Shown here in pieces: positions 17,890 to 28,426 of a stretch of DNA of 44,176 nucleotides. Position 1 is the stretch's first letter. The number at the start of each line of letters is the position of its first letter. The DNA is from an uncultured Butyricimonas sp. (GTDB lineage: Bacteria; Bacteroidota; Bacteroidia; Bacteroidales; Marinifilaceae), in NCBI GenBank assembly GCA_944321845.1, contig CALUMT010000025.1:1-44176 (forward strand). The letters are read 5' to 3'. The notes below the pieces were generated by a model. That model had not been told where the DNA came from and ran no database searches. It saw only the letters and a list, made by a program, of their open reading frames with translations. The position numbers and the translations under genes are program-made.

Positions 17890-18468
17890 ATGGATGATAA
17901 CATCATATATAAACTATTGGAAGCAAACGATCCTCAAGGTATCGAATTGCTCTTTAAGTATTATTATCGTCCATTAGTCCTACGGGCCGACTCCATTCTA
18001 AACGACATTCCCGCCTCGGAGGACATCGTGCAGAACTTCTTCATCACCTTCTGGAAGGAACAGATATACAGGAGGACCACCCCGGGAAATCTACGGGCGT
18101 ACATATTCATGTCCATCAGAAACCAAGCCCTGAAGCAACAGGTCAAACGGGATCCCCTCCGCGAGGCCAGCCGGGAGATTCCGGAAGGGTTGCCAGACAA
18201 CGGTTTCGACTGGTGCCGGGAAGAAATCATACAAAAACTGGAACAGGAAATCGAGAAACTCCCTCCCCGGATGAAAGAAGTGCTCATATCCGTGTACATC
18301 GACAACCTCAGCTACAAGGAAGCGGCGGATAAATTTTCAATATCCATTTCCACGGTTAAAACCATGCTGGTAAACGCCTTGAAACACCTTCGGGCGACAT
18401 TCAAGCAAAAAATAATTTTATTTTTTCATTTTTCGAATCAACCGTTTTCATCTTTTCGCGGTCTTTAG
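17890..18468 (+). CDS. ECF RNA polymerase sigma-70 factor (FecI-like)
   Basis: 192 residues. Region 2 (about 20-90: LFKYYYRPLVLRADSIL, SEDIVQNFFITFWKEQ, LRAYIFMSIRNQALKQ) and region 4 (about 120-180: KLPPRMKEVLISVYIDNLSYKEAADKFSISISTVKTMLVNALKHL). It is released by the FecR protein encoded next when the SusC receptor binds substrate, and then transcribes susC and downstream genes. It is the intact counterpart of the interrupted sigma gene at 3017-3553. Confidence 0.95.
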   Translation: MDDNIIYKLLEANDPQGIELLFKYYYRPLVLRADSILNDIPASEDIVQNFFITFWKEQIYRRTTPGNLRAYIFMSIRNQALKQQVKRDPLREASREIPEGLPDNGFDWCREEIIQKLEQEIEKLPPRMKEVLISVYIDNLSYKEAADKFSISISTVKTMLVNALKHLRATFKQKIILFFHFSNQPFSSFRGL

Positions 18469-18487
18469 GTAAACAAGACACGATAAA

Positions 18488-19666
18488 ATGGAAACAAAAA
18501 CCCCCTTCACCGAATCCGAATTGCTGGATTTCTTCAACGGACATCTCTCCGAAGCCGAGGAGAAAGAAATATTGGCCTGGAAAGATGCCAGCAAAGAAAA
18601 TCGGGAATTGTTCGAAACCATCCGCGAGGAACAACTCATGCTGAAGGAAACCGTGCGGGCAAGACTCATTTCTCACGACTATAATGCCATTCGCGAACAG
18701 GTGGAAAAACGTCATGCCCGGAAAATACGCTTGATACGGTACTGGAGTGCGGCGGCAGCCATTGTCCTCCTCGTTGGCAGCAGCCTGCTGTTCTGGCCAG
18801 CAAAGAAAATAGAAACACCATCCATGACCATCTCCACGATTAAAGCGCCCTCCCGTTCAGCTATACTGGAACTGGCCACGGGAGAACAGCATTACCTGGA
18901 AAGCGGCAATATCCAACTGAAGGAAGAAAATGGTGCTCAAATAGCCATCAGCAACGGGAAACAAATCTACAACACCCAGCAGACATCACAACCTGAAGAG
19001 CCAACAGAAACCGTCAACTACAATCGACTCTCCGTTCCCCGGGGTACCGGAGTATACCGGATCACCCTAAGCGACGGTACAGAGATATGGCTAAACTCTG
19101 ACAGTCGCCTGGAATATCCCGGGCAATTTGCGGCCGACGAACGTCGGGTCCGAGTCTCCGGGGAGGCCTACTTCAAAGTACACCGGGACACCAACCGTCC
19201 CTTCATCGTGGAAACTCCACGGCAAAGCGTCACCGTGTTAGGCACCGAATTCAACGTGTCCGCCTACCCCTCCGAACCGGAATCCACAACCCTGGCCTCA
19301 GGTAGCGTGAGCGTCTCCCCTCAGGCAGGCACTCCTACAACTCTCGTTCCGGGAGAACAGGCCGTGTTGGATTCCATCACCCACACCTTAAGTGTACATA
19401 AAGTAAACGTGAACGACGTGATATCGTGGAAAAACGGTATCATCAGCATAGAGAACCTATCTCTGAGCGAGATCCTCAAGATTGTTTCGCGTGCTTACAA
19501 CGTGGATTTCGTCTCAGCGATACCTCCATCCGAGGACATTGTCCTGCGGGGAAGCATTTCCAGCGAGGAAAGTCTCGAAGTATTCCTCTCCGTATTAAGT
19601 AAAATAGCAGACATTAACTTTAAAATGAGGACCGATGGAAAAATAGAAGTACAAAAGATCAAATAA
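18488..19666 (+). CDS. FecR-family anti-sigma factor
   Basis: 392 residues. N-terminal cytoplasmic part starting TPFTESELLDFFNGHLSEAEE, one membrane segment at about 79-98 (AAAIVLLVGSSLLFWPA), then the FecR domain (RLSVPRGTGVYRITLSDGTE, GEAYFKVHRDTNRPFIVETP, VTVLGTEFNVSAY) and a C-terminal DUF4974/STN-like part (LSLSEILKIVSRAYNVDFV). It binds the sigma factor on the inside and the receptor's STN domain on the periplasmic side. It begins 19 bp after the sigma gene. GC content here is near 60% in a sampled line, much higher than in the following susC. Confidence 0.95.
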   Translation: METKTPFTESELLDFFNGHLSEAEEKEILAWKDASKENRELFETIREEQLMLKETVRARLISHDYNAIREQVEKRHARKIRLIRYWSAAAAIVLLVGSSLLFWPAKKIETPSMTISTIKAPSRSAILELATGEQHYLESGNIQLKEENGAQIAISNGKQIYNTQQTSQPEEPTETVNYNRLSVPRGTGVYRITLSDGTEIWLNSDSRLEYPGQFAADERRVRVSGEAYFKVHRDTNRPFIVETPRQSVTVLGTEFNVSAYPSEPESTTLASGSVSVSPQAGTPTTLVPGEQAVLDSITHTLSVHKVNVNDVISWKNGIISIENLSLSEILKIVSRAYNVDFVSAIPPSEDIVLRGSISSEESLEVFLSVLSKIADINFKMRTDGKIEVQKIK

Positions 19667-19707
19667 AAAAGAGGGGATTCCAGGAACCCGCCTCTAAGAG
19701 TTAATAA

Positions 19708-19725
19708 CGTCTGTTGGCGCAGACG
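19708..19725 (+). other. Intercistronic hairpin between fecR and susC
   Basis: CGTCTG (19708-19713), 6-nt loop, CAGACG (19720-19725). It is preceded by an imperfect stem based on AGAGG/CCTCT (about 19671-19696). The susC promoter used by the ECF sigma factor should lie in this 86-bp gap, but I cannot define it. Confidence 0.45.
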
Positions 19726-19752
19726 ATAATATCATAATTCAAACACAAAAAT

Positions 19753-22700
19753 ATGGAAAAAAATTTTCATGATACCATTTTTCGAATAGAATTTCGGAAA
19801 AGGAGTAAGATCCTTTTGCTGAATTTCATCTGGGGATTACTGCTTTGCACCTCAGCCTACGCCCAAACAAACAATGACAAGGACACCAAAATCACGGTTT
19901 CCTACACCAACAACACCATTCTTGAGGTCCTTGAGGACTTGAAGACCAGAACCGGTTATACCTTCGTTCACAAACAAAACGAAATCTCCGAGGACATCAA
20001 AATCACGGAAAACTTCAAAGATGCCACCCTCGACGAAATCCTCAAGAAAGTACTCATTCCTCACGGCTACGAATACTCCATCGAAGGCAAAGTGATTGTT
20101 GTCAAAAAAAGTACCAAAACACAAAACATAAAAGAAGTAAACCTTGTAACCATTACCGGTAGAGTAGTAGATGAGAAAGGATCTCCCATTCCAGGAGCCT
20201 CCGTTGTTGTGTATGGGACCACACAAGGCGTTGCCACTGATATTGATGGCCGCTACACATTACGCATGACCCCAGACGGTGTCTTACAAGTATCTTTCGT
20301 AGGATATAAAACAGAAACCATTGCCGTAAAGGGTAAAAGTCGGATAAATGTCACCTTAAATCCGACTTCTGAAAATATCGAAGAAGTCCAAGTGGTGGCT
20401 TTCGGTACGCAAAAAAAAGAAAGTGTTGTCGGTTCTATTTCTACCATTCGACCCATGGATCTAAAATCTTCCAGTTCCGACTTAACCACCCAATTGACGG
20501 GTAAGATCGCAGGAATCATCGGTTGGCAAACAGGAGGTATTCCGGGAGCCTTGACTGAAGAAGAAATGAATACAAAATTTTATATCCGCGGTATTAGTTC
20601 TTCAAATGGAGCATCAGAACCTCTCGTGTTAATTGATGGAGTAGAATCCTCTCGATTAGACTTATCCCGTATGGCTCCTGAAGACATCGAATCGTTTTCC
20701 GTACTAAAAGATGCTTCTGCCACAGCTATGTATGGGGCACGTGGCGCAAATGGTGTTATTCTTGTAACAACCAAAAAGGGAGAAGCCGGCTCGGTTTACA
20801 CCTCTATTCGCTATGAAGCTGTAGCTTCCATGCCAACAAAAGAAATTGAAGTCGTTGATCCACAAACTTACATGCGCATGTATAATGAAGCTCTTCTCGC
20901 ACGCAATCCCAATGCGGAACCAACTTATTCTTTGACAAAGATTGAACGTACAGGTAGTCCCAATTATCCTTCTTGGGTTTATCCCAATAACGATTGGTTT
21001 GACATCTTATTTAAAAATTACTCTGTCAATCATCGGGCTGGTATCAACGTTCGAGGAGGTTCTGAATTAGTACAGTACTACGCATCCATTAATTACGTTA
21101 GCGATAAAGGTATGTTAAAAACAGACCGCTTAAACGAGTTCGACGTGAATATTAAAAATTCCACGCTTTCAACTCGAGTCAATCTAAACGTAAACCTAAA
21201 CGCTGGTATTCGGTTATTAATGAATTCCTCCTTCTCGTATGACAAATATCACGGACCAATAGCAGATGTAACAACTGCTTACGCAATGGCATTCAATGCT
21301 TCCCCCGTAAATTTTGCAGTTCTTTATCCGGCAGATAAAGAACATAGTTGGCCTCACTTGCGTTTTGGAAGTATACTCGTAGGGCAAGATAATGCCATCA
21401 ATCCTTACGCCCAAGTTCAAGCTGGTTACAACGAAAGGAGTCGTTTTAGCATGACTACCCGGTTAGAATACATTCACAATTTATCAACCCTATTAAAAGG
21501 TTTAGAATTTCGAGCCAGTGCGTCCTTTTCCAAAGAAGGATACGACTATAATAAATTCACGACCGAACCATTCCTTTATAGCATGGATGCAGAAGGTGGC
21601 GATTACAATTTCGAGACAGGAGAACACACCTTAACTCTTTTAAATGAAGCCTTTGCAGACAGAACTCTAAAAAAAGCTTATGATGGTTCTGGTTCAACTT
21701 CCTCCACACAATGGGTATATGAACTCCGCCTATTGCACACGGCAGCCTGGGGTGGCATCGATGCTACCAAACATCAGACTTCTTTAACGGCAGTATTTCA
21801 AGCACAGCAAGCCAATTCCACTCCCATAAATGATCTTTTCGCCAGCTTCGAAAACCGTAATCTCTCTTTTTCCATGCGTGGTAGTTACGGATTTTTAGAT
21901 CGCTATTTTTTTGAAGCCAGTTTTGGATATAATGGTTCTGAACGATTCACCAAAAACAATCGCATGGGTTTCTTTCCATCTGTAGGAGGAGCATGGATTG
22001 TAAGCAAAGAAAATTTTATGCAGGGTATCAGTAAATGGATATCTTATTTCAAACTACGAGCTTCTTGGGGACAAGTAGGTAATGATGGAATTATCGATAC
22101 CCCTCGTTTCGTGTATATGCCGGAAATAAGTAGTAAAGGAGATTATTTTGACCCTGAACCAGGTAATCAAAACACCTTCAAACGGAAATGGATTATAAAC
22201 TACGGAGACCCAGATGTAAAATGGGAAGTAAGCGAGCAAGTCAATTTAGGTGTAGAAACTCGTCTTTTCAAAGATTTGTTAGAAATTAATGCCGATTTTT
22301 ATCAAGAAATACGCCATAACATTATCGAGAATCGTGTAACCATTCCTGCGCAAGTAGGTGTAGAAGTAAATCCATTGGATAACTTGGGAAAAGTACGTTC
22401 ACGAGGCATGGACTTATCCGTTAAGATCCAACATGCATTTAGCCCAGACTTTTGGATAATTTTGAATGGAACGATGACTTATAGTAAGGCTGTATACCTA
22501 GAAATTGAAGAACCGATTGATAGACCAGAATATCAATGGAAAAAAGGGCATGAGATTTCTCAGGTAGTCGGTTATATCGCAGAAGGATTATTCCGTGATC
22601 AAGCAGAAATCGATAATTCTCCACAAGCCAATACAGGTATTATGCCCGGTGATATCCGTTATCGAGATATTAATCAAGATGGTGTAATCGACATTGAAGA

Positions 22701-23241
22701 TGCAGTACACATTGGTTTTCCCGAAACACCACGAATGGTTTATGGTTTCAGTGGTTTCATTAACTATAAAAATTGGGAGTTCAATTTCGCATTTCAAGGT
22801 TCCGGGAAACGAGGATTTTTCATGAATCCTGCAGCTCTTTCTCCATTCGTAGAAGATCATGCTATGCTGAAAGAAATTTACGAAAGCCATTGGACTGAAA
22901 AAAACACAGAAAACTATCCCTTCTGGCCTCGACTTTCCGTAACAAGTATCACAGATTACAACAAACAAGAGAATTGGGGCGACAACGAAACAGATATCCG
23001 TAAATCGACTTATTTCATGCGAGAGTGTAGTTTTCTACGTTGTACTTCGTTAGAATTAGCATATAATCTCCCTAGTAATCTAACTCAAAAATTACGGATG
23101 CAAAACGTGAAATTTTTTATACGAGCAAATAATCCTTTCATGATTTCCAACTTTAAGATCTGGGATGTCGAATTAGGAGAAAATGGCTTTAACTACCCTA
23201 TTCAAAAAACATTTGCAGCCGGATTGAATTTTAGTTTCTAA
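19753..23241 (+). CDS. SusC-family TonB-dependent outer-membrane receptor with STN domain
   Basis: 1162 residues. Signal segment (about 17-38), STN signalling domain (about 45-115: ILEVLEDLKTRTGYTFVHKQNEISEDI), carboxypeptidase-regulatory-like domain (132-212: ITGRVVDEKGSPIPGASVVV), SusC plug (QVVAFGTQKKESVVGSIS, LVLIDGVESSRLD, KDASATAMYGARGANGVILVTTKKG) and a C-terminal beta-barrel ending in FAAGLNFSF. It imports a ligand captured by the SusD lipoprotein through the outer membrane with TonB energy, and signals its presence to FecR through STN. GC drops within the first 400 bp from about 45% to near 32-43%, unlike fecR upstream. Confidence 0.96.
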   Translation: MEKNFHDTIFRIEFRKRSKILLLNFIWGLLLCTSAYAQTNNDKDTKITVSYTNNTILEVLEDLKTRTGYTFVHKQNEISEDIKITENFKDATLDEILKKVLIPHGYEYSIEGKVIVVKKSTKTQNIKEVNLVTITGRVVDEKGSPIPGASVVVYGTTQGVATDIDGRYTLRMTPDGVLQVSFVGYKTETIAVKGKSRINVTLNPTSENIEEVQVVAFGTQKKESVVGSISTIRPMDLKSSSSDLTTQLTGKIAGIIGWQTGGIPGALTEEEMNTKFYIRGISSSNGASEPLVLIDGVESSRLDLSRMAPEDIESFSVLKDASATAMYGARGANGVILVTTKKGEAGSVYTSIRYEAVASMPTKEIEVVDPQTYMRMYNEALLARNPNAEPTYSLTKIERTGSPNYPSWVYPNNDWFDILFKNYSVNHRAGINVRGGSELVQYYASINYVSDKGMLKTDRLNEFDVNIKNSTLSTRVNLNVNLNAGIRLLMNSSFSYDKYHGPIADVTTAYAMAFNASPVNFAVLYPADKEHSWPHLRFGSILVGQDNAINPYAQVQAGYNERSRFSMTTRLEYIHNLSTLLKGLEFRASASFSKEGYDYNKFTTEPFLYSMDAEGGDYNFETGEHTLTLLNEAFADRTLKKAYDGSGSTSSTQWVYELRLLHTAAWGGIDATKHQTSLTAVFQAQQANSTPINDLFASFENRNLSFSMRGSYGFLDRYFFEASFGYNGSERFTKNNRMGFFPSVGGAWIVSKENFMQGISKWISYFKLRASWGQVGNDGIIDTPRFVYMPEISSKGDYFDPEPGNQNTFKRKWIINYGDPDVKWEVSEQVNLGVETRLFKDLLEINADFYQEIRHNIIENRVTIPAQVGVEVNPLDNLGKVRSRGMDLSVKIQHAFSPDFWIILNGTMTYSKAVYLEIEEPIDRPEYQWKKGHEISQVVGYIAEGLFRDQAEIDNSPQANTGIMPGDIRYRDINQDGVIDIEDAVHIGFPETPRMVYGFSGFINYKNWEFNFAFQGSGKRGFFMNPAALSPFVEDHAMLKEIYESHWTEKNTENYPFWPRLSVTSITDYNKQENWGDNETDIRKSTYFMRECSFLRCTSLELAYNLPSNLTQKLRMQNVKFFIRANNPFMISNFKIWDVELGENGFNYPIQKTFAAGLNFSF

Positions 23242-23259
23242 TTTGAAAAACATCAAAAC

Positions 23260-25224
23260 ATGAAGACACGAATATTACCTTTATTGTTGCTTCCGCTTTT
23301 CCTGCTCTCTTGCAGCGACTGGCTGGATGTGGTTCCAGAAAGTGATATCTCGACTATCGATACAGATTTCGAGACTTATGCAGATGCTTACGACTGGCTG
23401 AAAAGTTGTTATGTATTTTTACAAGCACCCAGTAATTTAATGAACAATGTTGCTTTTTGGGGATCAGACGAAATGGTTGCCGATAATTATTTCAGAAATA
23501 GTACAGCCTTTCAACCGGCAGGATTAAATATTCTCATGGGAAGGCAAAGCGTTCTGTCTCCGTATGATGATTTCTGGTTCAATAAATATGTATGGGAAGG
23601 AGGTAAAACAGCTCGAGATGATTACTATACGGCAATCGTAATGTGTAATCATTTTATTACCCGCATAGACAAAGTATATAACTTATCTGATAACGACAAA
23701 AAGGAATGGAAAGCTGAGGTAAAAGCATTAAAAGCATATTTCTATTTCGAGTTGGTACGTCGTTACGGACCAGTCATTATTGTACCTAACGAATTTGATC
23801 CAAATCAAGACGTGGAAACATTGAAACTCCCTCGCAGTCACGTGGACACTTGTTTTAATTACATCGTTCGCCTGTGCGATGAAGCCGCTCCCGACCTCCC
23901 TTCCGCTAGTCGTAAAAAAAGCGAACGCCGAGGATATTTCAACAAAGAAGCCGCCATGGCTCTCAAAGCTAGGGCCTTGTGTTATCAAGCATCAACATTA
24001 TTTAATGGCAATCCAGATTACACAAATTTCACGAATAAAAATGGAGAACCCCTATTCAGTGCCCAATTCGATCTAGAGAAATGGAAACGGGCTGCAGATG
24101 CAGCAATTGAGGTAATCACCTATTCTCTTGAAGAAGGAGGAGCTACCTTGAAAAAAGGAAGCGTCGGTAATACTCCTTTGCAGTCCACGATGCTGGACAT
24201 AGAAAGTTCTGTACAAACTTTCAATTTTACGAATGATGAAGTACTGTGGATGGTACGATTACAACCGTATACAGGTGGTGGCGTATTCCAATACACTTTA
24301 CCAAATTTTGATGATGGCTCCTTACACACGTTCATGGGAGCTTGCTATGTTCCCTCGCTAAAAATGGTAGAAATGTTTTACACGGAAAACGGGCTACCTA
24401 TCGACCAGGATTTACGTTGGGTTGGTAGCGGTAATCCTTACGCTCTTAGTTCAGAAACTGACCCCAAATATACAGATGTAGTGGCTCTCAACGAACCGGT
24501 AGTCAATTTACACCGCCGTCGCGAACCTCGTTTCTATGCAGACATTGCCGCAGATCGTTGTTATTGGCGTTTAGGAACGGGTACAGAACAAATATACAAG
24601 GTAGAAGCATACCAAGATGAGACTTTTGGTCTAAAAGAAGAACGACTAAATTCATTACTTCCACAAAATATCACTGGCTATTGGCTAAAAAAATGGTGTA
24701 GTTCAAAAGCCACGTTGGGAGCCCATCAAGGAGATTTATCCAGTTTAGGCGAACACCCCTTTCCAATGTTCCGTTTAGCAGAAATGTATTTAATTGCAGC
24801 AGAAGCATTAAACGAATACAAAACAGCTCCGGATGAAGAGGTTTACAGGTACTTGAATGTAGTGCGAGAACGTGCCGGAATCCCAGATGTAGAGGAAGCT
24901 TGGCGAAATGCCAAAGACCCAAATAAAGTGAAAACGAAAGAAGGCATGCGTAGCATTATTCAACAAGAATGGAATATTGAATTCGCATTCGAAGGGTATC
25001 GTTATTGGAACTTACGTCGCTGGAAAACTGCCAACACGGAATTGAACGAACAAGTATACGGATGGAATGTACTAGGTAAGGACGCTAATAGTTTCTATAA
25101 TAATGGAACAGGTCCGGTAGTCGTTTATTCCGGCAATAAGTTTGTAGCTCCACGAGACTATCTTTACCCAATCCGCAGCGAGGAAGTTCAACGTGCCGGT
25201 TGTGTTCAAAATCCCGGATGGTAA
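23260..25224 (+). CDS. SusD-family surface lipoprotein (RagB/SusD)
   Basis: 654 residues. Lipoprotein signal with Cys18 (LLPLFLLSCSDWLD), the TPR-like SusD helices (EWKAEVKALKAYFYFELVRRYGPVIIV, AAMALKARALCYQASTLFNG) and the C-terminal SusD signature (PFPMFRLAEMYLIAAEALN, YRYLNVVRERAGI, IQQEWNIEFAFEGYRYWNLRRWKTA). It forms the lid on the SusC barrel and binds the substrate on the cell surface. It begins 18 bp after susC. It is longer than average SusD (500-600), probably through surface loops. Confidence 0.95.
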   Translation: MKTRILPLLLLPLFLLSCSDWLDVVPESDISTIDTDFETYADAYDWLKSCYVFLQAPSNLMNNVAFWGSDEMVADNYFRNSTAFQPAGLNILMGRQSVLSPYDDFWFNKYVWEGGKTARDDYYTAIVMCNHFITRIDKVYNLSDNDKKEWKAEVKALKAYFYFELVRRYGPVIIVPNEFDPNQDVETLKLPRSHVDTCFNYIVRLCDEAAPDLPSASRKKSERRGYFNKEAAMALKARALCYQASTLFNGNPDYTNFTNKNGEPLFSAQFDLEKWKRAADAAIEVITYSLEEGGATLKKGSVGNTPLQSTMLDIESSVQTFNFTNDEVLWMVRLQPYTGGGVFQYTLPNFDDGSLHTFMGACYVPSLKMVEMFYTENGLPIDQDLRWVGSGNPYALSSETDPKYTDVVALNEPVVNLHRRREPRFYADIAADRCYWRLGTGTEQIYKVEAYQDETFGLKEERLNSLLPQNITGYWLKKWCSSKATLGAHQGDLSSLGEHPFPMFRLAEMYLIAAEALNEYKTAPDEEVYRYLNVVRERAGIPDVEEAWRNAKDPNKVKTKEGMRSIIQQEWNIEFAFEGYRYWNLRRWKTANTELNEQVYGWNVLGKDANSFYNNGTGPVVVYSGNKFVAPRDYLYPIRSEEVQRAGCVQNPGW

Positions 25225-25259
25225 TTATACATAGAACATAAAATTTTAAATATAGAATT

Positions 25260-26660
25260 ATGATACGAAAACTTATATTCTTAATATTAATTGGGATCAG
25301 TTTCTTCGCCTGTAAGGACGACGATGAAATAAGTTTCGATGTACCCGTGGAATTTCAAACAATATCTTTCAAGCCAGTTCCAGGTGGAGCTGTAATGCAT
25401 TATAAACTACCCGACAACTTAGAGATTTTTGGAGTACGCGCTCGCTACACCAATGCTTATGGTGAAGAATTGATAAAGGACGGGACCTACTTGGTAGACA
25501 CAATATTATTAAGTGGATTCACAGAAGCACAAACAACAGTCCCGGTAAAATTATCTTTTTTCAATAGTGAATTTGCAGAATCAGAGCCTATTGAATTAAC
25601 TTTCGACACGGAAGCTGCAGCCACGGTAGCAGTATTCGACAACTTAACAGTAAATCCATTTTGGGGAGGATTCAATGTAACATACAAAAGCCCACAAACC
25701 GTAGAAGGAACCATTCACGTGTTCTATATCGGGACAAATCCGACCACGCAACAATTGGACTCCATCTTAATGGGTAGCTATCCTATCGTTGAAGGTGGTG
25801 ATACGCTGAATTTCGAAATCGCCCAAGATTTAGATCAATTAGATGTAGTCGTTCGCACGGATGATTATGAAGGACATCGCGTTAAAATGGAAATTTATAG
25901 AGATGTACCTGCCCTCATAATGGACAAGTTAGCTTCTGAAGATTTCGATTTTCAATTCATGGGCAATATTCAGGAAAAAGAAGAATATGGATTAGGTACA
26001 AAATATCTTTTCGATGGTAAAAAGAAAGGAGATGGCTACCGTTCACACTATATGGTTGGAGAAAATCGGATTTTCGACACATTCGTGGCAGGACCGGAAG
26101 CTTTTGGAAAACGGTTTATTTTCGATTTGGGCAGCCCGAAAGTACCAGCAGCCTTATATGGCTACGCGTATTTGAATTTCGACATGGATTTCCCGGATAT
26201 TCCATCGTATATATTCCCAGGAGAGGAAGTTGATCTGTACATTGGAGGTGTCTGGCGAGGGACTTACCATTCACGCTTACCATGTAAACTAAAAGTATAT
26301 GGAACAAACGAAAATCCGGAGACCGTCGATCTCGCATCCTGTGCTTTATTATACACGTTAAATGATGAACCGGATTATACCGTTTGGCTTAAATCCTGGT
26401 GTAAAAACACAAACTGGGCAAACGGAGGACCCGGACAAGATTTCAGTCATGTAACAGATGAAGCATTCAATGAAGCAGACCCTATCGTGTTACGCATGGT
26501 ATGTAACTACACTGGAGAAACATTCCGTTACCTTATCCTTGTAGTGGAAGATACTTACTATAGTAATCGTTGGAGTGGGGACTACCCATCAGGTTATGAA
26601 GAAAATGCTGATGAATATATTACATTTGATGAAATTGAAGTATTCGTAAAAGCAGAATAA
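25260..26660 (+). CDS. Surface lipoprotein with DUF4959/DUF5126/DUF5000-like architecture
   Basis: 466 residues. Lipoprotein signal with Cys18 followed by KDDDE, matching the charged surface-export signal of Bacteroidota lipoproteins. Two fibronectin-like beta domains follow (about 25-115 and 118-215: VPVEFQTISFKPVPGGAVMHYKLPD and FDNLTVNPFWGGFNVTYKSP), then a C-terminal discoidin-like domain (about 225-465, ending RYLILVVEDTYYSNRW ... FDEIEVFVKAE). The architecture is familiar from SusC/SusD operons and is taken as ligand capture at the surface; no catalytic motif is seen. Family names are from memory of the pattern. Confidence 0.75.
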   Translation: MIRKLIFLILIGISFFACKDDDEISFDVPVEFQTISFKPVPGGAVMHYKLPDNLEIFGVRARYTNAYGEELIKDGTYLVDTILLSGFTEAQTTVPVKLSFFNSEFAESEPIELTFDTEAAATVAVFDNLTVNPFWGGFNVTYKSPQTVEGTIHVFYIGTNPTTQQLDSILMGSYPIVEGGDTLNFEIAQDLDQLDVVVRTDDYEGHRVKMEIYRDVPALIMDKLASEDFDFQFMGNIQEKEEYGLGTKYLFDGKKKGDGYRSHYMVGENRIFDTFVAGPEAFGKRFIFDLGSPKVPAALYGYAYLNFDMDFPDIPSYIFPGEEVDLYIGGVWRGTYHSRLPCKLKVYGTNENPETVDLASCALLYTLNDEPDYTVWLKSWCKNTNWANGGPGQDFSHVTDEAFNEADPIVLRMVCNYTGETFRYLILVVEDTYYSNRWSGDYPSGYEENADEYITFDEIEVFVKAE

Positions 26661-26674
26661 AAACTGAAAGAATT

Positions 26675-28393
26675 ATGATGACAAGAATATATTATACGCT
26701 TTGCCTATTTACCACGCTCTTTGTATGGGGATGCAGTGAAAGCCTGGAAGATACCTATGATGAATATACCAAGGGTGGTATGATTCGCTACCTGGGCAAA
26801 TGTTCCGATGTACAGGTAAACCCTGGATGGGAACGCTTGCAGGTAATTTGGAAAAATAATGTTGATGCGGGAATAAAACAAGTAAAAATCACTTGGCAAT
26901 CCGAAAATGAAAAAACACCTTTCGTGCGTTACATTGACCGCTCAAACATAGAGAATGAAGGAGACTTGATGGACACTACCTATCTAGAAAATCTAATGGA
27001 CGCTACTTATACCATACGTGTAAGTAACGTGGCGGCAGATAGTACGGAATCATTAGTTGAAGAGCAATATGGACGTCCTTATACTTACACTCACGAAGAT
27101 TTACGTACTTTTACCAGAGGAATTTCTGCATTCAGTCGTATGGGTAACAAATTGGCAATTGTAGTCGATCAGGATAACGAGAACGTTGATGAACTATTAT
27201 TATGTTATCACGAAATCGGAAAAGAAGAAGAAATGACATGGGATATCAAAGAACACATGCCAGACTCGCTTTATTATGATTGGTATGGTCCCACGTTACT
27301 TTGTCGTGACTTCATCTTTCTATTACCAGAGGATGCGAATGCCCAAATTGATTTTAATCGCCCGATAACACTCAAACGCAAAGGAAAACTAAATGCCTGT
27401 ATTGATCGGATTAATTTCCAAGATGAAGCCTTAAACTTAAATGAAAGAATCTGGTCCACGGAATTCTCACAGTTGATGCTTGCGAAAGAAGGGCCAGATT
27501 GGGAAAACCATTTGAACGAGATAAAAGTGTTGGAATTGGATTACGACCTTGAATCCATGCAAGATTTAATGTACTTCCCAGCGCTTGAAAAAGTCATTCT
27601 TGGCAAAAACCGTTACATGCAACCCAGTTTCACTTGGGATTTCTCAAGTACCACAAATCAATATGTGGGATTAGTCATGTTATCTTTTCTAAAGAAACTA
27701 AACCCCAATTTAGTGGTTGAACGTTATAATGAACATTATTTTGGATATGATGATTGGGGATATGATTACCTCGAAGCGTTAAAAAGCGCCGGAAAAGTAG
27801 ATCAGGATTTCAATCTCGTCGAAATGGCAGATGCCAATTTGATGAATAAACCCACGTATACCCCATTAGATACCACGGGATGGGAAATGACCTGTTCAGA
27901 CACGCTTCGTAACGGCTACGTGACAAACGGGGTTGCCATGTTACTTTTCGATGGCCCACGTATAATTGAAGACCCATATTGGGGCCCCTATGAAGAAGAG
28001 GTTTATTTCGAACCCAATCAAACATTAGGAGCTTCCATTATTACAGTAACTTTCGACATGGTAAATCCACAGACGGTGGTTGGCTTCAAAGTGGGACAAC
28101 CGAGCCGGAATCAAATGGGAGATACCGATTACTTGCTGTCTTCATTAATGATCGAATTTTCCTCCGATGGTTACAACTGGACAGACGCCAGTTACACGGA
28201 TGGAAGTGTCACGATCGGTAATTCTCCAGGAGAAGAAACTTTTATTTCTGTACCGAAAGATCTACAAACCCAAGCACGCTACATCCGATTAACTATGAGT
28301 AATCGCTCAATCGGATCCGTTAGCGGTCAAGGCTTGTACAATCTCCGTCTCGGGAAGTTTATCCCGCTTGCAGAACTAACATTGCCAGAATAA
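26675..28393 (+). CDS. Surface lipoprotein with DUF4998-like N-terminus and F5/8-type C domain
   Basis: 572 residues. Signal peptide with Cys20 (FVWGCSES). Residues 25-230 resemble DUF4998 (GWERLQVIWKNNVDAGIKQVKITWQ, YTIRVSNVAADSTES). The central part (about 265-370) has a leucine-rich stretch (LDYDLESMQDLMYFPALEKVILGKNRY). The C-terminal part (about 440-570) looks like a discoidin/F5-8C carbohydrate-binding domain (LMIEFSSDGYNWTDAS, TQARYIRLTMSNRS). It starts 15 bp after the previous gene. Probably an accessory ligand-binding protein of the SusC/SusD complex. Confidence 0.75.
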   Translation: MMTRIYYTLCLFTTLFVWGCSESLEDTYDEYTKGGMIRYLGKCSDVQVNPGWERLQVIWKNNVDAGIKQVKITWQSENEKTPFVRYIDRSNIENEGDLMDTTYLENLMDATYTIRVSNVAADSTESLVEEQYGRPYTYTHEDLRTFTRGISAFSRMGNKLAIVVDQDNENVDELLLCYHEIGKEEEMTWDIKEHMPDSLYYDWYGPTLLCRDFIFLLPEDANAQIDFNRPITLKRKGKLNACIDRINFQDEALNLNERIWSTEFSQLMLAKEGPDWENHLNEIKVLELDYDLESMQDLMYFPALEKVILGKNRYMQPSFTWDFSSTTNQYVGLVMLSFLKKLNPNLVVERYNEHYFGYDDWGYDYLEALKSAGKVDQDFNLVEMADANLMNKPTYTPLDTTGWEMTCSDTLRNGYVTNGVAMLLFDGPRIIEDPYWGPYEEEVYFEPNQTLGASIITVTFDMVNPQTVVGFKVGQPSRNQMGDTDYLLSSLMIEFSSDGYNWTDASYTDGSVTIGNSPGEETFISVPKDLQTQARYIRLTMSNRSIGSVSGQGLYNLRLGKFIPLAELTLPE

Positions 28394-28398
28394 ATCCC

Positions 28399-28426
28399 AT
28401 GAAGGCGACCTTCCGGTCGCCTTCAT
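28399..28426 (+). terminator. Stem-loop closing the SusC/SusD operon
   Basis: ATGAAGGCGACC (28399-28410), 4-nt loop, GGTCGCCTTCAT (28415-28426): perfect 12-bp stem. No T-run follows, so it may be a processing or stabilising stem rather than a classical terminator. Confidence 0.55.
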